A stretch of DNA of 64,000 bases from Achromobacter sp. MFA1 R4 (GTDB lineage: Bacteria > Pseudomonadota > Gammaproteobacteria > Burkholderiales > Burkholderiaceae_B), in assembly GCF_900156745.1 (NCBI RefSeq), contig NZ_LT707065.1, forward strand, positions 3,472,001-3,536,000, in the 5' to 3' direction. Below, piece after piece: positions 56,594 to 64,000 of this stretch. The notes beneath the pieces are model-generated. The model saw only the letters and a program-made list of their open reading frames with translations. It was not told the DNA's origin and did not search any database. How positions within the stretch are numbered: position 1 is the stretch's first letter; every line of letters begins with the position of its first letter. Position numbers and translations under genes: made by a program.

Positions 56594-57930
56594 GCCAGGC
56601 GCTGCCGCCGGAAACGCCGGCCGGCGTTTCCGCGCAGGACCCCCGGGCGGCGGACGACAGTCCGCTGAACCCGGGCGTGACCCGGCGCGAAGTCTGGGCA
56701 TGGGCCATGTACGACTTCGCGAATTCCGGCTACACCACCGTGATCCTCACGGCGGTCTTCAGCACCTATTTCGTCGGCGTGGTCGGCGGGCGCGCCCCGT
56801 GGGCCACGCTGGCATGGACCGCGGCGCTGTCGCTGTCCTACCTGCTCATCATGCTGACGATGCCCACGCTGGGCGCGCGCGCGGATGCGCGGGCCAGCAA
56901 GCGCCGGCTGCTCTACACCAGTACGACCGGCTGCGTGGCGGCCACGCTGGTGCTCACACAGGCCGGGCCGGGAGACGTGTGGCTGGCGCTCGCGGCCATC
57001 GTCGTGTCGAACTACTGCTATTGCGTGGGCGAGTCCGTGGTCGCGGCCTTTCTGCCCGAACTGGCCAAGCCGCAGGCGCTGGGACGCGTTTCGGGTTGGG
57101 GCTGGAGCTTCGGCTATTGCGGCGGCATGCTCACGCTGGGCCTGTCGCTCGTCGTGGTGACGCTGGCCGAGGCGCGCGGCGCGACGGCCGAACACTTCGT
57201 GCCGTGGGTCATCGTGGTCACCGCGACGGTGTTCGCCCTGGCCGCGTTGCCCTCGTTCTTCCTGCTGCGCGAACGCGCCAAACCGAAGTCCGGCAATCCG
57301 GCCGCGTTGCACATGCTCAGGCGGCTGGCGTTTGCCTGGCGTGAGACCGGCCTGCACTTTCCGGAATTCCGGCGCCTCTTGATGTGCATCGCGTGCTACC
57401 AGGCCGGCATCTCCGTCGTCATCACGTTGGCCGCGGTGTATGCGTCGGAAGTCATGGGCTTCACCACGCCGCAGATCATGCTGCTGGTGTTCACGGTGAA
57501 CATCGGCGCGGCGGCGGGGGCGTTTTCGTTCGGCTACGTGCAGGACCGAATCGGCCACAAGCCGGCGCTGGCCATCACGCTCGTCGGGTGGATCGTGATG
57601 GTGCTGGTGGCCTACGCGGCCGTGACGGCGCCGGTGTTCTGGATCGCCGCCGCGCTGGCCGGGTTGTGCATGGGCACCACGCAGAGCGCGGGCCGCGCGA
57701 TGACCGGGGCGCTTGCCCCCGCGGGCCGGCTGGCCGAGTTCTATTCGCTGTGGACCTTTGCGGTGCAGCTTGCCGCGGTGATCGGCCCGTTGACCTACGG
57801 GCTGGTCACCTGGGCCACGCACGGCAATCATCGCCTGGCCATCCTCGTGACGGGGCTGTTCTTCGTCGGAGGACTGGTCCTATTGTCGCGCGTGGACATG
57901 CATCGCGGCCTGGCGCGCCGGACCGCCTGA
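56590..57930 (+). CDS. UMF1-family MFS transporter
   Basis: A 446-residue, 12-helix carrier. The N-terminal motif EVWAWAMYDFANSGYTTVILTAVFSTYF is diagnostic of the UMF1/Atg22-like branch. Fungal Atg22 exports amino acids from vacuoles; bacterial members are uncharacterised. A middle loop (about 230-260) includes the RRLAFAWRET stretch. It is the third gene of the prpE cassette and may move its substrate or product. Confidence 0.9.
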   Translation: MSQALPPETPAGVSAQDPRAADDSPLNPGVTRREVWAWAMYDFANSGYTTVILTAVFSTYFVGVVGGRAPWATLAWTAALSLSYLLIMLTMPTLGARADARASKRRLLYTSTTGCVAATLVLTQAGPGDVWLALAAIVVSNYCYCVGESVVAAFLPELAKPQALGRVSGWGWSFGYCGGMLTLGLSLVVVTLAEARGATAEHFVPWVIVVTATVFALAALPSFFLLRERAKPKSGNPAALHMLRRLAFAWRETGLHFPEFRRLLMCIACYQAGISVVITLAAVYASEVMGFTTPQIMLLVFTVNIGAAAGAFSFGYVQDRIGHKPALAITLVGWIVMVLVAYAAVTAPVFWIAAALAGLCMGTTQSAGRAMTGALAPAGRLAEFYSLWTFAVQLAAVIGPLTYGLVTWATHGNHRLAILVTGLFFVGGLVLLSRVDMHRGLARRTA

Positions 57931-58221
57931 ATGCGGTATTCGCCCGGGCTGCGGCGGCTGCTATCCTTATGGGCTGCCTTGCGTCGCGGCTGAACCGACC
58001 TGCGGGTCGGCAACGCGGCGGCGCGGCGCAGGCTTGTGCATGCTGCCTGGCGGATGCCTCATGGCGTCTTCCTGCCCAGGTCCGGCGCCGCCGCGGCGCG
58101 CCACGCCGCGGGCTCCGGCCCGCATTTTGCGTAAGGTGCCCGTAAGAGCGCGGCGATACGGTTGCAGATGGGTAATAAAAAAGCAGCATAAACAACAGAA
58201 TCACCTATTGGAGACAAGATC
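57931..58221. other. Intergenic region before acs
   Basis: 291 bases. The first half is GC-rich with no reading frame that looks protein-like. The last 60 bases are AT-rich (GGTAATAAAAAAGCAGCATAAACAACAGAA region) and should hold the acs promoter, but I cannot fix its boxes. GGAG at 58209-58212 precedes the acs ATG. Confidence 0.5.
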
Positions 58222-60201
<1,980 letters not shown>

Positions 60202-60253
60202 TCGCAGCCGGCCGGATGCCTCCGGCCGCTGCAGCGCGACAGGCGCATAATGT

Positions 60254-60296
60254 CTACGCCCGTGCCGGCATGATGCGGCACGGGCGTAGTCTTTCC
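60254..60296 (+). terminator. Rho-independent terminator after acs
   Basis: A perfect 13-bp stem CTACGCCCGTGCC (60254-60266) / GGCACGGGCGTAG (60277-60289) with a 10-base loop and a short T-rich tail (TCTTTCCT). Confidence 0.88.
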
Positions 60297-60329
60297 TGAT
60301 CCCCGATTCCTTCCTACGGAGCCGCACCC

Positions 60330-61214
60330 GTGAGCAGCAGTTTCGATCGCGCAGGGCTTGCCCTGATGTTCAGCACCATCCTGGTCTGGGCGGGAAGCTG
60401 GATCGCGATGAAGCTGATCGTGCCGTACATCGGGCCCTTCGATTTCGTGGCGCTGCGCTACGTGACGGGCAGCCTGGTGCTCTTCCTGCTCGCTTTTGTC
60501 ACGCACCGGCCGCTGGCTATGCCGCCGTGGAAGCTGACCCTGCTGATCGGCCTGACGCAGACGGCCGGCTTCCAGGGCTTCGTGCAGACGGCGCTGGTGA
60601 GCGGTGGCGTGGGCAAGGTGTCGCTCATGGCTTACACCATGCCCTTCTGGGTGGTTCTGTTTGCCTGGTGGCTGCTGGGCGAACGGCCCACCGCCCGGCA
60701 CGCGGCCGGCATCGCGTTGGCCGCCATCGGCCTCGTCTGTTTCGTCGAGCCCTGGAACGGGCTTGGCGATATCCGCACCGTGCTGCTGGGCCTGGGTAGC
60801 GGCCTGTGCTGGGGCGTGGGAACGGTGCTGTCCAAGCGCATGTTCGACCGACACGCGCCCGACGTGATGACCTTCACCGCGTGGCAGATGCTGTTCGGCG
60901 GCCTGGTCATGGTGCCGGTGGCCTACCTGGTGCCGCAGATGACCGCCCAATGGGGCTGGCAGCTTTGGACCGGCATGACCTACATTGTGCTGATCGCGAC
61001 CGCGGCGGGCTGGCTGCTGTGGCTGCAGGTCGTGCGCCGGGTGCCCGCATCCATCGCCGGCCTGTCCAGCCTGGGCGTGCCCGTGGTCGCCATGCTGCTG
61101 GCGTGGGCGATCCTGTCCGAACGGCCCACGCCCGTCGAGCTGGGCGGCATGGCGCTGATCCTGGCTGGCATATTTGTCGTGAGCCGCGCAGCGCCTGCGG
61201 CGCGCGCCGACTGA
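60330..61214 (+). CDS. DMT-superfamily (EamA) transporter
   Basis: A 294-residue membrane protein with ten helices in two EamA repeats (about 8-135 and 148-285). It begins at GTG 60330 with CGGAG upstream. EamA carriers export amino acids or metabolites. The threonine aldolase gene starts 41 bases after its stop, so an amino acid substrate is a reasonable guess. Confidence 0.88.
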   Translation: MSSSFDRAGLALMFSTILVWAGSWIAMKLIVPYIGPFDFVALRYVTGSLVLFLLAFVTHRPLAMPPWKLTLLIGLTQTAGFQGFVQTALVSGGVGKVSLMAYTMPFWVVLFAWWLLGERPTARHAAGIALAAIGLVCFVEPWNGLGDIRTVLLGLGSGLCWGVGTVLSKRMFDRHAPDVMTFTAWQMLFGGLVMVPVAYLVPQMTAQWGWQLWTGMTYIVLIATAAGWLLWLQVVRRVPASIAGLSSLGVPVVAMLLAWAILSERPTPVELGGMALILAGIFVVSRAAPAARAD

Positions 61215-61255
61215 TCCGGCCGACATCCGACTTTCCCTCTACCTGGAATATTTTC

Positions 61256-62266
61256 ATGATCGATCTGCGTAGCGATACCGTCACCCGGCCCGGCGCCGGC
61301 ATGTTGCAGGCGATGGCCAGCGCCCCGCTGGGCGACGACGTGATGGGCGACGACCCCACCGTGATCCGCCTGCAGAAGGCGCTGGCCGAACGCACCGGCA
61401 AGGCCGCGGGCCTGTTCTTTCCGTCGGGCACGCAAAGCAACCTGGCGGCCCTGATGGCGCATTGCGAACGGGGCGACGAATACCTCGTGGGCCAGCTTGC
61501 GCACACCTATAAATACGAAGGCGGCGGGGCGGCGGTGCTGGGCAGCATCCAGCCGCAGCCCATCGAGCATGCGCCGGACGGTTCCCTGCCGCTGGAAAAG
61601 CTGGCCGCGGCGCTCAAGCCCGCCGGCGATCCGCACTTTGCGCGCACGCGCCTGCTGGCGCTGGAGAACACCTTCCACGGCAAGCTGATCCCGGCCGCCT
61701 ACATCCAGGCCGCGACGTCCTGGGCGCGCGAGCAGGGCCTTTCCACGCACCTGGACGGCGCCCGCGTGTTCAATGCGGCAGTGGCCAGCGGCAGGCCCGT
61801 GGCGGATTTGTGCCAGCCGTTCGACTCGGTGTCCATCTGCTTTTCGAAGGGCCTGGGCGCGCCGGTGGGATCGGTGCTGGTCGGCAGCGAGGAACTGATC
61901 GCGCGCGCCCGCCGCTGGCGCAAGATGCTGGGCGGCGGTCTGCGCCAGTCCGGCGTGCTGGCGGCCGCCTGCCTGTATGCGCTGGAGCACAACGTGGACC
62001 GGCTGGCCCAGGACCACGACAACGCGCGCCTGCTGGCCGAAGGCTTGCGGTCCATTCCCGGCGTCAAGGTGCTGAGCCAGGACACCAACATGGTGTTCGC
62101 GGAATTCGAGCCGTCGCGCTGCGAGGCGCTGACCGCGGCGCTCGCCCATGAAGACATCCTGATGCGCGCCGTCTACGGCGGTCCGACGCGTCTGGTGACA
62201 CACCTGGACGTGTCGACCGACGACGTGCGGCGCGTGGTCCAGGCAGTGGCCCGGTTGATGGGCTAA
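61256..62266 (+). CDS. ltaE: Low-specificity L-threonine aldolase
   Basis: A 336-residue PLP enzyme that cleaves L-threonine or L-allo-threonine to glycine and acetaldehyde. It begins MIDLRSDTVTRPGAGM; PLP is held by the lysine of CFSKGLGAPVGS and by the THLDGARVFNA Asp. The ATG at 61256 gives the normal length. It is downstream of the EamA exporter on the same strand. Confidence 0.94.
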   Translation: MIDLRSDTVTRPGAGMLQAMASAPLGDDVMGDDPTVIRLQKALAERTGKAAGLFFPSGTQSNLAALMAHCERGDEYLVGQLAHTYKYEGGGAAVLGSIQPQPIEHAPDGSLPLEKLAAALKPAGDPHFARTRLLALENTFHGKLIPAAYIQAATSWAREQGLSTHLDGARVFNAAVASGRPVADLCQPFDSVSICFSKGLGAPVGSVLVGSEELIARARRWRKMLGGGLRQSGVLAAACLYALEHNVDRLAQDHDNARLLAEGLRSIPGVKVLSQDTNMVFAEFEPSRCEALTAALAHEDILMRAVYGGPTRLVTHLDVSTDDVRRVVQAVARLMG

Positions 62267-62293
62267 CCGCCGGACCGGCTGGCGCGGACCGGG

Positions 62294-62320
62294 GCCCGTC
62301 AGCCGTTGCCCGTCAGCCGT
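62294..62320. repeat. Near-perfect 14-bp tandem duplication spanning the ABM gene stop
   Basis: GCCCGTCAGCCGTT (62294-62307) is followed directly by GCCCGTCAGCCGTG (62308-62321), differing only at the last base. The TGA of the minus-strand ABM gene is at 62313-62315, in the second copy. Confidence 0.95.
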
Positions 62321-62657
62321 GGCGCTGGCGGCTGTCGGCGGGCGCCTCGTCGCGCTGCGCCATGCCGTAGTCGCGCAACACCTGCGCGACGCGCAGACGG
62401 TAATTCTGGAACACGCCGCCGCGGCCGGCCTCCTGCGCGCGGCGGTGCGATTCCAGCGAACGCCAGCGCAGCACCGCGGCCTCATCGCGCCAGAACGATA
62501 GCGACAGCAGCTTGCCGGGCGCGGACAGGCTCTGGAAGCGTTCGACGGAAATGAAGCCGTCGATGGTGCGCAATTCGTCGATCAGGCTGGCGGCGATGTC
62601 CAGATAAGGGGCGGGGTCGCCATGGGCGGGCTCGACCTCGAAAATCACGGCGATCAT
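62313..62657 (-). CDS. Antibiotic biosynthesis monooxygenase (ABM)-domain protein
   Basis: A 114-residue protein with a dimeric alpha/beta ABM fold: MIAVIFEVEPAHG start, GFISVERFQSLSAPGKLLSLSFWRDEAAVLRWRSLESHRRAQ core. Members are cofactor-free monooxygenases, haem-degrading enzymes (IsdG-like) or isomerases. The conserved Trp/His in SFWRD and SHRRAQ fit the family. It overlaps the P450 gene by 4 bases (ATGA), so the two proteins are made together. Confidence 0.88.
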   Translation of the reverse strand: MIAVIFEVEPAHGDPAPYLDIAASLIDELRTIDGFISVERFQSLSAPGKLLSLSFWRDEAAVLRWRSLESHRRAQEAGRGGVFQNYRLRVAQVLRDYGMAQRDEAPADSRQRHG

Positions 62658-63805
62658 GGGCGGGTCTCCTCTTGAAAATCGAACTGGGGGATGCGCGCGT
62701 TGGGCAAGGGGCGATAGCGGAATCGCGCCGCCAGCGCGGCCGCATCCACGCCCGCGCCCAGCACGTGCAGGAGCGCGTCGGCGGCATGGCTCCTGGCCGG
62801 CACTGCGCCCGGGCAGGCATGGCGCTGCGCGCCGAAGATCCAGCCCGCGTCCGGTTCGGCCATGGCCGCGGCCGCGAGCACGAGCAGGACGGCCTGGCCG
62901 GCCTCGATGCGCTGCCCGTCGATCTCGACGGGCTCGGCCATGAAACGCCGGGTGTTGTGCAGGGGCGGATCGCGGCGTAACACCTCGTCGATCAGGGCAA
63001 GGGCGTGCCTGCGGGTGGCCGGGGCTTGCGGGCCGCGGCGTCCCGCCATGACGAGCGCGTTGCCCAGCAGCCCCGCGCCCGCCTCGCAAGATTGGAACAG
63101 CAGGCCGGCCAGGTTGGCGGCCACCATGCCAGGCGCGATGCCGGCGTGCGCCGCGTCTGCGCCCAGCTTGCGCAGCGCGGGCGAGGCCAGCGGTCCGGAC
63201 AAGTGGGCTTCCAGGCGAGCCTGCAGGCGCGCGGCGGCGGCCTGGCCGGCGACGATGCGTGCCGCGTCCGCTTCCGCACGGGCACCTGCATTTGTATTGG
63301 CTCTGGCACTGGCGTGCACCGCGCCCAGGAACATGACGATGTCGTGCGCGCAATCGGCATGCAGGGACGGCGCAAGGCCAAGCAAGGCGGCCTGCGCGTG
63401 GACAGGCGCGGCATACAGGTAGCGGTCGATGCCGGCGGCATCGCGCGGCGCGGCGGGTAGCCACGCAGGCGGGGCGTGCACATCCTCGCCTTGTCGTTGC
63501 TGCTGCTGGATGAATGCCGCCAGCAACGCCTTCAATCGCGCATGCGCCGCGCTGTCGTTCATGCGGACGAATCGGCCGAACAGATCTGCCGCCGGCCCTG
63601 GGCACAAACCGCGCGGCACCGGCTCCGCCAGGGGGCGCACGCGGGCGGCGGGGTGCCGCAGAATGGCGGTGATGCTATCGGGATGCGCCGCGACCCACAG
63701 GTCCAGCGCCCCGTCCCGATAGAGCGGCCGGTCGCGCGCCAGCGCGGCGTAGTAGGGATAGGGGTCGGGGTGGGTGACGGCGTCCAGGGGATGGGCGGGG
63801 GGCAT
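62654..63805 (-). CDS. Cytochrome P450-like protein with altered I-helix
   Basis: A 383-residue soluble P450. The haem cysteine is C331 in FGAQRHACPG; the K-helix ExxR is EVLR in ALIDEVLRRDPPLHNTRRF. Two departures stand out: the I-helix segment reads LLFQSCEAGAG, keeping the acid but with Ala where the oxygen-activating Thr is expected, and the haem loop has Gln in place of the first conserved Gly. Short for a bacterial P450 (usually about 400). It overlaps the ABM gene, and no ferredoxin or reductase gene is nearby. Substrate unknown. Confidence 0.87.
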   Translation of the reverse strand: MPPAHPLDAVTHPDPYPYYAALARDRPLYRDGALDLWVAAHPDSITAILRHPAARVRPLAEPVPRGLCPGPAADLFGRFVRMNDSAAHARLKALLAAFIQQQQRQGEDVHAPPAWLPAAPRDAAGIDRYLYAAPVHAQAALLGLAPSLHADCAHDIVMFLGAVHASARANTNAGARAEADAARIVAGQAAAARLQARLEAHLSGPLASPALRKLGADAAHAGIAPGMVAANLAGLLFQSCEAGAGLLGNALVMAGRRGPQAPATRRHALALIDEVLRRDPPLHNTRRFMAEPVEIDGQRIEAGQAVLLVLAAAAMAEPDAGWIFGAQRHACPGAVPARSHAADALLHVLGAGVDAAALAARFRYRPLPNARIPQFDFQEETRP

Positions 63806-63877
63806 GGCAATGGCCGGCAGTGAAGATGGCCGTCAGTATCTGCCAGCGCCGCCCACAACGATTCGGTGCTGGGCGAA

Positions 63878-64000
63878 CTATGCCTGCGCCGCGCCGCCTT
63901 CGGCCAGCAGGGCGGCGTAGCCCAGGCGGGAATCGGGCCACTGCAGCGTCAGGCCGCTGGCGCGCAGGCGGGCGTTGCTGAGTTTCTTGCTGCCGACGTT
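63878..64000 (-). CDS. SDR / NAD-dependent epimerase-like protein (C-terminal part)
   Basis: The last 40 codons of a minus-strand gene that enters from the right edge. It ends NVGSKKLSNARLRASGLTLQWPDSRLGYAALLAEGG; the SKKLSNARLR...PDSRLGYAAL pattern is the C-terminus of extended SDR proteins of the YeeZ type. The rest is outside the window. Confidence 0.65.
   Translation of the reverse strand, partial: NVGSKKLSNARLRASGLTLQWPDSRLGYAALLAEGGAAQA

Noticed and set aside
58162..58178. TTGCAG...TAATAA as an acs promoter
   Set aside because: Only 5 bases separate the two boxes, too few for sigma70.
62658..63605. 430-codon frame joining the ABM domain to upstream sequence
   Set aside because: It runs out of frame through the P450 gene; the ABM protein starts at 62657, at an ATGA overlap with the P450 stop.

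Overview
This 64 kb window is high-GC chromosomal DNA from a betaproteobacterium, most likely Alcaligenaceae (Achromobacter/Bordetella type). The reasons are the intact yceD-rpmF-plsX-fabHDG-acpP-fabF block running into rpoE-rseA-rseB-mucD-lepA-lepB-rnc-era-recO, a Bug-type extracytoplasmic solute receptor, a PagL lipid A deacylase, and many LysR regulators. I see no rRNA, tRNA, insertion sequence, phage, CRISPR array or replication origin. Genus is an inference from gene order and protein character, not from a search.

Layout. 1-9.2 kb: end of a flavodoxin-like gene, mtfA, relA (synthetase-only type), an MHS-family transporter, argE, then trpB-trpA-accD. 9.2-15.1 kb: pagL between two terminators, then an accessory sugar-acid-like cluster (Bug receptor, UxaA/GarD-family dehydratase, DapA-family aldolase/dehydratase, LysR). 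15.2-25.3 kb: rne, a 507-base divergent leader, rluC, a HAD phosphatase, msrPQ, an AmiD-like lipoprotein amidase, a tetrapyrrole-methylase-family protein, and a Maf-type pyrophosphatase. 24.5-40.7 kb: the long housekeeping run on the + strand, covering fatty acid synthesis, the sigma-E envelope stress module, translation factor LepA, protein export and RNA/DNA processing. 40.8-47.6 kb: an ATP/ADP-carrier-like MFS protein, a Tat-exported aldo/keto reductase, a BI-1 family membrane protein, a DUF2486-like protein, holC, pepA and divergent lptF. 47.6-53.2 kb: LysR, a branched-chain-type ABC receptor, mmsA, a CysB-like regulator, and a small DUF2325 protein under a promoter overlapped by a Fur-like site. 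53.3-64 kb: an NlpC/P60 lipoprotein, prpE with a GlcG/HbpS-like gene and a UMF1-type MFS gene in one overlapping cassette, acs, a DMT exporter, threonine aldolase, an ABM-domain protein overlapping an unusual cytochrome P450, and the 3' end of an SDR-like gene.

Much of the window is conserved housekeeping. The more original material is: (i) the P450/ABM pair, in which the P450 lacks the usual I-helix threonine; (ii) the prpE-GlcG/HbpS-like-UMF1 cassette; (iii) three minus-strand genes whose stop codon lies inside a short perfect or near-perfect tandem duplication, plus other short tandem repeats at gene ends; (iv) several well-formed DNA dyads at LysR/CysB-type promoters; (v) a PagL with Asp in place of the catalytic Glu. 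None of these proves a new system; each is given below with a test.
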